Shown here piece after piece: positions 48,780 through 58,801 of a DNA stretch of 64,000 nucleotides. The stretch spans positions 7,400,745-7,464,744 of the forward strand of contig NC_052404.1 in assembly GCF_009389715.1 (NCBI RefSeq), read 5' to 3'. The notes below the pieces were generated by a model, which saw only the letters and a program-made list of their open reading frames with translations, was not told the origin of the DNA and did not search any database. The stretch's first letter is position 1. Each line of letters starts with the position of its first letter. Source of the stretch: Phoenix dactylifera (taxonomy: Eukaryota > Streptophyta > Magnoliopsida > Arecales > Arecaceae). Made by a program: the position numbers and the translations under genes.

Positions 48780-50182
48780 TAGGGGTGGCAATCGGGTCGG
48801 GTTGGACATAAACGGGTCGGGTCAGATGTAAATCGGGTCAAAAAATCATAAACCTGAACCCAACCTGTTTATTAAACAGGTCAGAAAATTACAACCTGAA
48901 CCTGACCTGTTTATTAAACGGGTAACCCGACTCGACCCGTTTAACCCGTTTAATAAACAGGTAACCCATTTAACCCAACCCGACCCGTTTAACCCAACCC
49001 GACCCGTTTAACTGTTAGACTTAAATTAGATACTTAGCAGTTAGCAGTGTGTAAGCCAATATAATTTACCATAAATCCACCAATATTAACACGGTCAAGC
49101 AATTTTTTTTAAAAAATAAATTTAACCAGAAATTAAAAAAAAAACACAGAGAGGAACAACCGAACAAGGGGAAGAGAGAAATTAATAGATTACAATTTTC
49201 TTATTGGAAAAAATAAAAGAAAATGGAAACGAGAGCCCTCAAAATCTCTGATCTAGGATTCTAGGCGCCATCCCCAAATTTTTTTCTCTCCGGAAATCAT
49301 CGACGGCTTCGATTCGGGTGGGGGAAAAAAATCTGGAAGCCCTAGCTTTCGCCATGAATCAAACCATAAAAATCAAACCATTTTCCTCCACTGGCATACC
49401 TGCTGCTGGACTCCCCAGTACTCGCCGCTTTGAGGAAAAGATAGAGCACGCTCTTGTCCTCCGCCGCCGCCGCCTTGGGCTCCGTCTCCGCCACCGCCTC
49501 CAACTTCATTTTGGCGGCTTCCTCCTTAATTTTCTTCGCTTCTTTGCCGCTTGCCGTGGGGTTGCCTCTGGTAAGAGAGAGAGCAAGATGGGAGGGTGGT
49601 AGCCGTGGGGGCGTCGACGGGGTGATGTAGCCACGATGATCTCGACCCTCGTGAACCGATCGGGGGGCGTGATGTAGCTGCGGTCGCCGTCGATGGGGAG
49701 GCGGAAGTAGTCGGGCGGCGGCGTGGAGGTGGAGGAGAGGAGAGGAGAGGAGAGGAGAGGGGAGAGGGACACTGAGGGAAGAGTAGAGAGCAGAGAGCTC
49801 GGGCGGCGGCGCGGCGCTTTGGATGAACCTTAACACAGTAACCCTAAGGAAAATCTCGCAGCTCGCGAGTCGCAGTGAAAAGTTGAAGCCCGAGTGCGGT
49901 GCGGGCTGTGGGCCTGTGGCCCATGCGGCGGGAGGTTGGGCCGGCCTTGGGCGGCTGAGCCTTATGGGCTGTGGCCCTTATATTCTATCAGCCCAACAGT
50001 TAAACATATTAAACGGGTTAAACGGGTTAAACATCTAAAACCCGTATCCGACCCAATTAATAAACAGGTTAAATGGGTCAACCTGTTTACGACCCGAACC
50101 TGTTTAGGCCAAACCCAAACCTGTTTATGGCGGGTCGAATACGGGTCGGGTTGGCGGGTCGGGTCATATTTTGCCACCCCTA
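48780..50182. mobile_element. Non-autonomous hAT transposon carrying gene-like cargo
   Basis: The ends are the inverted 12-mer TAGGGGTGGCAA and TTGCCACCCCTA, flanked by a perfect 8-bp duplication GTTGTAAA. Both features define the hAT superfamily. The subterminal regions (48800-49015 and 50000-50165) are packed with GGGTCGGGT and CCCGTTTAACCC words, the kind of repeated motifs hAT transposases bind. The middle (about 49210-49900) is GC-rich, contains no transposase, and on the minus strand looks like a transcribed gene piece. It must be moved by an enzyme encoded elsewhere. Confidence 0.9.
49342..49836 (-). pseudogene. Probable captured gene fragment inside the hAT element
   Basis: The minus strand has a C/T-rich leader-like tract ((GGAGA)n on the + strand, 49731-49770). 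A GC-rich open frame of about 165 codons follows. A second overlapping frame reads YFRLPIDGDRSYITPPDRFTR, which looks protein-like and lies out of frame with the Lys/Glu/Ala-rich KEAKKIKEEAAKMKLEA part, suggesting a frameshift or two captured exons. A donor-like CAGCAG|GTATGC follows SVLYLFLKAASTGESSS. I do not recognise the parent gene. Confidence 0.45.
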
Positions 50183-50190
50183 GTTGTAAA
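50183..50190. repeat. hAT target-site duplication, right
   Basis: GTTGTAAA directly follows the right terminal repeat and is identical to 48772-48779. Confidence 0.9.
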
Positions 50191-52897
50191 TACCTCCCAG
50201 CTGCAGAAGGGTGAAAAACTTCCTTGGTTACGATCACATCCAAACCGACATACAGCATACCCTACCCAATCTGACATAATCCTACAAATTCCAACTCAAT
50301 CTCACAATTGATTTACCCTATCCAACTTAACTCTATACAACTGATCATACCGAATCATACCCAACGAGGTCCTATCCTAACCGATCAGACAAACTTCTAG
50401 CTATTCAACCACATCATACACGATCTCACCGAATCATGTCCGATCGTACCTGGTCACACCCAAATATACCTAAAATATTCTATTTCATATGTGTGTGCAC
50501 TAAGTAAACCCTCGTTTAGCCTCCGCAATCCTTCTTTCTCGGAACTATTAGTCTGTTAGTGTTACAAGCGGCACCCTCACTAGCCTCCACCTCGATTCTG
50601 TCATGATTCTTTATAAATAACCCAGCTCTCACCCTCTCCCCTTATGCCACATGTCTTCCCAAACACCATTCTCTTGTTGCTGCCTCGGACCAAACCCTTA
50701 AGCTTACATGAAGACAAGAGCAAGATTCTATCCATATCGAGCTCTCCCTCACTTGATATCATTTTAACGATACGCATTGGACTATACTTAGTGTATTGTG
50801 TTTGGCCCTTATACCTCTCTTTAATGACCTATTTAGCTTTGAAATCTTTTTTGGCTCTAATTCAAATCATAACCATGCCTTCCCATCCTCTTTTTCTCTC
50901 TTCTACAAAATCTTAATCATTCATTCCCTCTCTAAATTATCAATTTAAGAGGAGAATGGATTGGCCTCTCTCTTTCTTCAACCTAGCATCCCTTCTCATC
51001 TTTAGATTCAAGGGGAGACTTGTACATAGTAGACATTATTCACAAGAGGTGCCAAGCATGGGGGAATGCGAAGGCCATGGGAATGTCCAAGTGCTCGCAA
51101 ACAACTTGAGAGGGGAAAGAGATAAGACAATCCTTGGTATCACTTGTTTAGTAGATATGGCGAGAACATCAGAATGAAATGCACGTATCATCAAATCAAG
51201 AAAGAATATTAGTTAGCAGCAAAATGAATAACACATAAATAACACATTATTTGTGGATATTGAAACCCAGTAGAGCAATAATGCTGATCAAAGTTGGCCT
51301 CAATGTCAAGAGATCTCAAAAAACTTCTAGGAAAAATGAAAGCATGTCACACTATACTTCAAAGATCACATTATCATAAATACCTATCAGAACCATGCAA
51401 ACATCCACTGGGATCTCACCCCTTTGTGATATTCCACATGTGCTGTCCCTGATCATTCAACTGCTTTAGCCTACAACTCTCTGAACTGCATACCGCCACC
51501 ACCACTACTACTACAAAAAAAAAAAAAAAATCTAAAAAGAGAGAGGTTGCAAAGCTTAACATTTTTTGCCAATATTTTGCATTCCCTGCTCATGACTGCA
51601 ATTTGCAACTTCCTGCTTTTTCATTCTGATCAGACTTGAATAGTGAAAACCTGACAAGCCTAAAGATTGAAAATCCATAAATATTCAAAACAAATGCAAT
51701 GCTCATGATATTATCAAGATGGCTTTCAACCTTGAAAGCAACAACAAAATAATGCTAATTTTGTAGCATAGGGAGATTAAATAAAGACCTGTTACATTGG
51801 TTACCCCATGAATCAAATAACTATTTGCACAATAAAAATCATGGGCAGGCAGTGCACATGCGTACACACGGAGTACTTTCAAATAAACCTACAAAAAAAT
51901 AAGTCTTTTAATTAAGACCAACAGCAGTGCATCATGTCCTGATGAACACCAAAAGAGCAGCAACTTCCTACCCGTTTCATTTGAAGGAAAAAAAGGATTA
52001 AATCAACAAAACTCCTCACTTTAAGATTAGGTTGTAAGACATCTCATCTGTCGTAACCATAACCACCAACTTTTTTCCAACTAATTCGTGTTGGAAACTA
52101 TATGCATGCACAAAAGAAAATAAAAGGCAGATAAGAAAAAGAGACATCTTCCCTCTACCCAGAGTAAATCACCATATGAGCATCCAAGGTAATTCCAAAA
52201 TGTTACATACACTCCCATCCCCTCTTATTACAGTCCACTGCAATTTGATTAAAATAGCACGATTATTGTATAAAACTTGTCATGTTGATCAGCTATAATT
52301 TGGGATAAGATATCAGAGTTTTCCAAATCTCTGGAAGCAATGCTTAGGCTTGAAACCAGCTTATGTCTATAGAATGCTTTATATAATTATAGCCCCTTCT
52401 CTGAGTCATAAAACCCATTGCAAACAATCTTAATATCCCCATGTAAACAGAAGCAGCAACGGACAATAATTAGAGCCCCTTTAGGTCACAACAGAGTAAA
52501 GCAAAAGCATAATTAGAGCCCCTTTAGGTCACAACAGAGTAAAGCAAAAGCATAACTAATGCTCCTTTAAATCTTTGAAGGCTAAATTTATGTCTATCAC
52601 TGGGCATGAATAGAATCAAAAAGGAAGAACCATTTCCACATCACAGGCATCTACAAAGAGATTAATGCATTCAAATCAAAGACATTACCACTAGTATGTT
52701 GGGAACAATTACTATCTACAGGCAAAGAAGCAAAGTTTCGACACCAGTTTCAATATAAGGAGACCAATGACTCCCTAACCACGTTGTTTAGAACAAAATC
52801 CCATCAAATATGGATATATACCATGATACCATTTTAATACCGCTTGCATTGCATTACTACTGAAAGAGGCAGAGAAAAAACGTAACCCGGATTCATC
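50191..52897. other. Intergenic DNA and exonuclease 3' flank
   Basis: AT-rich with no recognisable protein. 50280-50470 has loosely repeated CCGAATCATACC-like words. A 43-bp unit containing TTAGAGCCCCTTTAGGTCAC is exactly duplicated at 52468-52510 and 52511-52553. The last few hundred bases should hold the 3' UTR of the minus-strand exonuclease gene. Confidence 0.5.
52468..52553. repeat. Exact 43-bp tandem duplication
   Basis: Two adjacent identical copies starting AATTAGAGCCCC. Their identity suggests a recent event or a variable-number locus. Confidence 0.9.
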
Positions 52898-53521
52898 TCA
52901 GAAATCCCCGGCGAAGAGCCGCCTCCCGATCTCGAAGGAAAGGAAGGCATCCACCGCAGCGTACATTATTTGTTCGTGGGTGAGGGGCATGTTATCCCAG
53001 TGGCTCATCGTCACCCGTCTGGGCTTCCTCACCTCCACCCCGAGCACGTCCTTGGCGAGCCCGGCGAGCCCCTTCTGGTTCATCCCCGGCCGGCCCATGT
53101 TCTCGGCGGCGAGGCCCCGGAGGTCGGTGGTGTTGGGGACGAAGATGCTGTGATCGTTGTAGAGGCGGTCGGCGTCGTTGCCGATGCCGACGCCGACGAA
53201 GGTGAAGCGGTTGTCGGCGAGGAAGTCGAGGAGGTCGTCGGGGATGTGGTCGGCGTGGAGGACGAGGAAGACGAGGCAGCGGCGGCCGACGCAGATCTGG
53301 AGGACGGCGACGGGGTTCTGGACCTGGGAGAAGCTGGGGCGCCACTCGACGTCGAAGCCGACGATGAGACGGGAGAGGCGGCGCTGGTGGATGCGGTAGA
53401 TCTCGGCGACCCACTCCGCCGCGTCGTTCCCAAAGGACGTCACCGTCGTCTCGATGTCGTCGGTGCCGTTGAACGTGACGGTGTAGTGGATGGCGTCCTG
53501 CTGCTCGATCATCACCGACAT
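52898..53521 (-). CDS. WRN-type 3'-5' exonuclease domain protein, intronless
   Basis: A complete 207-codon frame from ATG (SVMIEQQ...) to stop, almost entirely one DEDDy exonuclease domain. Exo I is FDVEW with D57 and E59; Exo II is GVGIGNDADRL with D116; Exo III is YAAVD with Y187 and D191. All catalytic residues of the family are present. The family removes nucleotides from 3' ends of nucleic acid. Plants carry stand-alone WRN-exonuclease-like proteins without the helicase of human WRN, and this length fits those. The gene is far GC-richer than its flanks, as in many monocot single-exon genes; a retrocopy origin is possible but there is no A tail. A TATTAAA motif upstream (about 53593-53599, minus strand) may be the TATA box. 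Cellular role and substrate are unknown. Confidence 0.9.
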   Translation of the reverse strand: MSVMIEQQDAIHYTVTFNGTDDIETTVTSFGNDAAEWVAEIYRIHQRRLSRLIVGFDVEWRPSFSQVQNPVAVLQICVGRRCLVFLVLHADHIPDDLLDFLADNRFTFVGVGIGNDADRLYNDHSIFVPNTTDLRGLAAENMGRPGMNQKGLAGLAKDVLGVEVRKPRRVTMSHWDNMPLTHEQIMYAAVDAFLSFEIGRRLFAGDF

Positions 53522-53533
53522 CTTGCTTCTTGA

Positions 53534-54019
53534 CGCCGTTAGCTGGGGAAGGTTGGAAGTGCGTTTTTCCGAAGCCGGGAAGGTGGAAGGCGTTTAATAG
53601 AGAGAGAGAAGTGGGAAGGCTTTTTCAAAAAGAAAAGCCGGACACTGGAGATGGTATTTCTAGACTCGGTTCCCAATTAAATCTCATCGTGGACTGAGCT
53701 CGGACACAAAAAATATTAAATTTTGTATAAGTCCGGTTTGAAGCTCGAATACAAATGAATCGAATTTAAACTCCAGGCCCGCCCGTGACCAGCTTTATTC
53801 GGGATATCATACTATTTAATTCGAAGAAATTGATAGGTAGCCAATTAGTACTCGGAGAAAATAAAAATTGATTGACAAATAAATTTAGAGATTATAAAAA
53901 AAAATATATAGGGATTTTTTTTTGTTCCTACTTGAGCATTCACTAATACAGTGGGATTCTTTTGTCTTTTTTTTTTATTATTCTTTTCCTTTCAAGAAAA
54001 CCAAATATATATATCACAG

Positions 54020-54022
<3 letters not shown>
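53534..54022 (-). promoter_or_regulatory. Exonuclease 5' region and spacer to the LINE
   Basis: Contains a GA/CT-rich leader (about 53600-53615) and the TATA-like site, then AT-rich DNA up to the LINE tail. No other feature is seen. Confidence 0.4.
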
Positions 54023-54055
<33 letters not shown>

Positions 54056-54068
54056 TAAAACGGGTTCT

Positions 54069-57000
54069 TCAAACAAAGCGTGTCCGAATACACCCAAAAA
54101 CATCAAAATACAAAATCTCGCGTAGCGCCGATGGCAGCTCCCGCTCTCCTGACCACAGGGCGTAACCCGAATGGTGTGCTACATATGTAGCTACCCAGTC
54201 AGCCGCCCCGTTGGCCTCCCTGTATACATGCTTAGCCTCAAAGGCCACAACATCTCTCACCATCAACCTAATATCCCGGATCAAAGGATGGTCAGTGCTC
54301 TCCCGCCGAATCCACCCAATGACAGTGGATGAGTCGCCCTCCAAGATGATCGAGCTAGCCCGCAATACCCGCCGCGCATGGCAAAGGCCGGCCCAGGCAG
54401 CTCGCAACTCCGCCGCTGGCACTGATATGTCAAATAGCCGGCAACCGCCCGCTGCCACTACCCTAGAGTGAGGGTCACGTATGACAAAGCCGGCACCGCC
54501 TCGTGTACCACTGTCTAGTACTGAACCATCAAAATTGACCTTGAGGAAACTCGGGGGTGGGGGCTCCCAGGTGAAGAACACCGTCCGAAGAACTGCCGGA
54601 GCAGAGAAAGAACCCCAGGTGTCCCGAGCTATCAAGGTCGTATCTGAATGGCTGGTAGGTCTGGACTCCATCGCCAATACTCGAGCGGACTCCGCAACAA
54701 ACCTCGGCGACATCCTATGCTCGCCAAAGGTGCGAGCGTTCCGTGCCAGCCAGATCTCGTGGGCGGTGCAAATCGCTCGGGTAGCCTCCTGACATGTCCG
54801 GGGGCTAGCCAGCCACTGACGAATCATCTGTAGAAACAATCTCCTCTCCCGCCAGACCTCCTCTGGGATCCCCGACCACTGCCATGTCTGCCTCGCCCAA
54901 AAGCATGCAAATAGTGCATGGTCAACTGACTCATCCGCACCGCAGGCCCCACACTCCGCAGGGATCCTCAAACCACGTCGGCTCAGCACAGCTCTCGTCG
55001 GAAGGCGGTCCCACATCACCTTCCATAGAAAAAGTGCTGCTCTCGGAGGGAGCCTAGACCTCCAAATCCAGGCACCATCCCATCCACTCTCATGCTCGCA
55101 CTGAATCACCCGGGCCAGATCACCCAGCCCAACACTGGCCCTGCATGAAGTGCTCCAAACCCTGACATCTGGGCCCTCGCATCCTGGTACTGGGAGAGAA
55201 AGGATCCTCTCTGCTAGGTGCGCTCCAAACAACTGATGGAGTCTGTCCGCGTCCCACTCTGCCCTCCCTGGTACTAAGAGGTCGCACACCCGGAGCCCCA
55301 CTGCTGCCTCGAAATCCACCGTCGTCGGCCAATATCTCAAGGGAATGGTGTCTACCCACGGGTCATCAGTCACCACAATGGTCCGGCCGTCGCCCATCAG
55401 CCACCTGGTATGAGCTAACACGGTCGGCAGGTACCTCCCAATCTCACGCCACATGAAAGAGATGCGGCGACCACGCCGTGCCACCTCAGGGCTCCCCCGG
55501 CCATATCTAGCTGCCATCACCCGACTCCAAAGCCCATGTGGCTCCAACAGAAAACGAGCTGCATGCCGTGCAATGAGTGTCTCCCGCCGCTCCAGAAGGG
55601 ACTGAACTCCTAAACCACCCTCACTGGTGGGCCGGCATACCCGCTCCCAGGCCACCAAATGTACCCCATGACCCCCACCATGGGACCCCCAGAGGAAGCT
55701 CCGAAGAAGACGTTCAATCTTCGACAGAGTCGTCTTAGGGACCACAGTGTTGGCCATGAGATATACCGGCATGGACCCGAGCACTGATCTGACAAGTGTC
55801 AGCCTCCCCATCATGGATAGAGATGATGCCCTCCATCCCTCCAGCCTACTCTCGACCCGCTGCACCAACCCCGAGCACTCCGCCACTCGTAGCCTCCGGC
55901 CTGTGATGGGAACTCCCAGGTAAACCAAAGTCCCCTCCTGCTCGGGCATCTGCAAGATACTCCTGATCTCCTGTCTGACTCTGCTCTCTGTGCTAGGGCT
56001 GAACTGGATGGCTGACTTCGTGAAATTTATTCTCTGACCGGATGCCGCACAGTAATCTGCCAGCACTCTGCGAAGTGCACGTGCCTCGGAAACCCGCGCC
56101 CTGGACAAGAGAAGACAATCGTCAGCAAAAAGTAGGTGAGAGATAGGTCCCGCCCCCGGTGCTGGAACGTAGGACTCCAGCTCCCGGCTTGCACACGCCC
56201 TCTGGAGGGCACGGGACAATATATCAGAGCAAATGATAAATAAGTAAGGGGATAAGGGACATCCCTGCCGCAGCCCCATAGTAGACTCAAAAAACACCGA
56301 AGGTGTGCCGTTGACCAAGATTGAGAATTTTGGCCCCTGGACACACCCTAAGACCCATCCAATCCATCGCCTATGGAAGCCATAAGCCTCCAATGCCCTC
56401 CGGAGAAAGCTCCATCTGATCCTGTCATAAGCCCTCTCCATATCCAGCTTGACTGCCATCAAACTGCCCCACTTCGATGCTCGCTGGAGATCCCACATTA
56501 TCTCCTGAGCCAGCAAAACATTGTGGGAAATGTTCCTTCCCGCAATGAAAGCCCCCTGCTCTTGGCTAATGATGCCCGGCAGTAGGGGCTTTATCCTGCC
56601 CACCATAATCCTCGCCACAACCTTGTACAAGGTTGTGCACAAACTGATGGGCCTAAAGTGACCCGGCTCTACTGCCTCTTGGCGCTTCGGAATGAGCGTG
56701 ATGAAGGTGGCTTTCCAATCCTCGGGCATGGCTGCCTGAGTGAAGAAACACTGAACAGCCTCGATCACAGCTTCCCGAATGATACCCCAATATCTACGGA
56801 AGAAGAAAGGAGGAAAACCATCTGGGCCTGGAGCTTTGTCCGCTGCCAGCGCCCAGACTGCCTCCTGCACCTCCTCCGCCGACACCGGCCGAACCAGGGT
56901 CGTATTCTCATCATGTGCAATACCTACATCAACCCGTGGAAAGTGGTCATCAGCACCGGGGCCTTCATCCTCAGTCCATCTGGCGTGGAAAAAGTCAAGT

Positions 57001-58199
57001 AGAACCTGTCCAACGGCAGGCTCACCCTCCACTCGGCGGCCAGACCCATCACGCAGTGAGTGGATCATACTCCGCTGACGCCGAATAACAATCGTCCGAT
57101 GAAAAAACCTGGTGTTGCGGTCACCCTCATTAACCCATTGGACTCGAGACTTCTGTCGCCAGAAAGTCTCATGCTGCCGTAGTAGTAAGTGGTGCGTCGC
57201 AAGAAGCCCCCGGAGATGAGTCATGTCGTTCTCCGGGAGAGCTCCCCGTAGGTCTTCACTCCTCTGTAGTGCCGTAATCTCCTCCTCCACCCCCTCCAAT
57301 CTCCGGAAGATATCGCCCACTACCTCGCGATTCCAACGGCGAAGCCGCCGTTTGGTCAACTCGAGTTTGCGTGAGACTCGCCGCATCGCGTCCCCCCGCA
57401 CCGGAACATGCCACGCATCACGAACTATGTCCCAGGACTGGGGGTACGAAAGCCAAATCTTCTCGAAGCGAAAAGGACTATGGTGACCCGATACCGATGA
57501 GGTCGAAATCAGCAAGGGGCAGTGATCTGATGCAATCCGGGGTAAGTGGCTAACTCGGCAGGTAGGGAAGCGAAGGATCCAGTCTGGGGAAGCAAAGGCC
57601 CTATCTAGCCGCTCCCAGACCCTAGCACCGCCAGGTTGATTGTTGCACCAGGTGAACCGCGGTCCCGAAAAACCTAAGTCCACCAAGCCATTTAGCTGCA
57701 CAAAGTCGCGAAACTCCCTCCTGTCAATCCTATCAGTGAAAGGCGCACCACCCCTTTTTTCATCCGCACTTTGGATACAATTAAAATCACCAACCGCCAC
57801 CATTGGGATACCCTGGGCAAGCAGGTTGGTAATCTCTTGCCAGAGGGTTCTCCTGACCCTGTAATCCGTGCTCGCATACACACCGCACAACACCCAAGGG
57901 TCCGCCTCAGGTTCCGATACAACCATCACTACCTGTTGAGAACAGTTGTGGAAGACATCAATCCTCGCCACCCCCCGTCTCCACAGGATCAAGAGGCCAC
58001 CAGACAGCCCCTGGGACTCGACTGCGTAGGTCTCCCAGTCCCTCCCCAGGCGTCGCCTCAGTCGACCAAGCCCATCACCAGACAAACGTGTCTCGCAGAG
58101 ATAACAAATCTCCGGGCAGTGGAGCTGTACTAGCCGTTTAAAGGAGGACATGAAGGCCGGCTTGGCCGCCCCCCTACAATTCCAGGCTAGAATCCTCAT
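54069..58199 (-). CDS. LINE ORF2: endonuclease, reverse transcriptase, RNase H (1376 aa)
   Basis: The APE-like endonuclease (about 1-230) shows WNCRG (N7), CET (E36), GDFN (D138, N140) and SDH (D225, H226), the residues that nick target DNA. The reverse transcriptase (about 455-760) has PGPDG, FRPISL, KLDMERAYDR (D586), GLRQGCPLSPYLF and FADD (D693, D694), so its catalytic aspartates are all present. A zf-RVT region follows (about 1060-1140, with WKVMWDRLPT and CGACGADESVDHALFAC). The C-terminal RNase H (about 1230-1350) shows VNFDGS, AELRAAW, LEGDSS and ANGAADW, giving the D-E-D-D set. Nothing required for target-primed reverse transcription looks broken. It starts with ATG overlapping the stop of the preceding frame. 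Confidence 0.95.
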   Translation of the reverse strand: MRILAWNCRGAAKPAFMSSFKRLVQLHCPEICYLCETRLSGDGLGRLRRRLGRDWETYAVESQGLSGGLLILWRRGVARIDVFHNCSQQVVMVVSEPEADPWVLCGVYASTDYRVRRTLWQEITNLLAQGIPMVAVGDFNCIQSADEKRGGAPFTDRIDRREFRDFVQLNGLVDLGFSGPRFTWCNNQPGGARVWERLDRAFASPDWILRFPTCRVSHLPRIASDHCPLLISTSSVSGHHSPFRFEKIWLSYPQSWDIVRDAWHVPVRGDAMRRVSRKLELTKRRLRRWNREVVGDIFRRLEGVEEEITALQRSEDLRGALPENDMTHLRGLLATHHLLLRQHETFWRQKSRVQWVNEGDRNTRFFHRTIVIRRQRSMIHSLRDGSGRRVEGEPAVGQVLLDFFHARWTEDEGPGADDHFPRVDVGIAHDENTTLVRPVSAEEVQEAVWALAADKAPGPDGFPPFFFRRYWGIIREAVIEAVQCFFTQAAMPEDWKATFITLIPKRQEAVEPGHFRPISLCTTLYKVVARIMVGRIKPLLPGIISQEQGAFIAGRNISHNVLLAQEIMWDLQRASKWGSLMAVKLDMERAYDRIRWSFLRRALEAYGFHRRWIGWVLGCVQGPKFSILVNGTPSVFFESTMGLRQGCPLSPYLFIICSDILSRALQRACASRELESYVPAPGAGPISHLLFADDCLLLSRARVSEARALRRVLADYCAASGQRINFTKSAIQFSPSTESRVRQEIRSILQMPEQEGTLVYLGVPITGRRLRVAECSGLVQRVESRLEGWRASSLSMMGRLTLVRSVLGSMPVYLMANTVVPKTTLSKIERLLRSFLWGSHGGGHGVHLVAWERVCRPTSEGGLGVQSLLERRETLIARHAARFLLEPHGLWSRVMAARYGRGSPEVARRGRRISFMWREIGRYLPTVLAHTRWLMGDGRTIVVTDDPWVDTIPLRYWPTTVDFEAAVGLRVCDLLVPGRAEWDADRLHQLFGAHLAERILSLPVPGCEGPDVRVWSTSCRASVGLGDLARVIQCEHESGWDGAWIWRSRLPPRAALFLWKVMWDRLPTRAVLSRRGLRIPAECGACGADESVDHALFACFWARQTWQWSGIPEEVWRERRLFLQMIRQWLASPRTCQEATRAICTAHEIWLARNARTFGEHRMSPRFVAESARVLAMESRPTSHSDTTLIARDTWGSFSAPAVLRTVFFTWEPPPPSFLKVNFDGSVLDSGTRGGAGFVIRDPHSRVVAAGGCRLFDISVPAAELRAAWAGLCHARRVLRASSIILEGDSSTVIGWIRRESTDHPLIRDIRLMVRDVVAFEAKHVYREANGAADWVATYVAHHSGYALWSGERELPSALREILYFDVFGCIRTRFV

Positions 58200-58801
58200 G
58201 GATCAACAACTGCTCGATCGGCCTCAGGTACCTCCTCCCCCTGGGCCTCGGGAGCTATCTCAAGCTGACGGCCTAAATCCCCCAGCTGCTCAGCCTCACC
58301 AGATACCTCGCACATGACTGCCGCCCTGATGAGTCGCACGACAGCTGGGTGGACCCCCACTGCCGTAGGTAAACCCGTAGGGCAGTCACCACTGGCATCT
58401 GCATCCGGGAGACCCTCAAGTGGCGCCTCTCCGAACGGCACCCCTGTCGCCTCATCTCGTGGCGTCAGAGGCTCTACCAGACCTAACTCCAGTGGCATCC
58501 CTGGGCTAGCCACGTGCTGCTCGCCCAGAGCTTGGGACAGGGTGCCAAAACGGTAGACACCATCAGGCCCTCTCCCAGGGCCCTCAAGTGAGTCCCAGGG
58601 GTCCCGCCCAGAAGAGGTCTGACCCGCAAGCAGGTGGGTCCCCTGCGCTGAGACAGGTCCCCTACCCGGAGACCGATACTGAAAAGGGCCAGCTGGCTCC
58701 CCGAGATCCAAGGTCAGATCATCCTGGATCTGCGAGTCCTGAGGGTCCTGCGAAGCCTCAATCCTCAAACACACAGCTGACTGGGCTCGTGGGCCACCCA
58801 C
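58196..58801 (-). other. Open linker frame between ORF1 and ORF2
   Basis: The 565 bases between the ORF1 stop (58765) and the ORF2 start (58199) are open in a third frame that begins before the ORF1 stop. The only early start-like codon is GTG near 58801. Its TGA overlaps the ORF2 ATG as ATGA. The roughly 200 residues (acidic, Pro/Gly-rich) have no domain I recognise. It may be the original ORF1 C-terminus separated by a frameshift, or sequence used for stop-restart translation of ORF2. Confidence 0.4.

Noticed and set aside
52970..53533. 187-codon frame antisense to the exonuclease
   Set aside because: High third-position GC of the real gene leaves the other strand open; the product is a Glu/Val/Asp low-complexity sequence.
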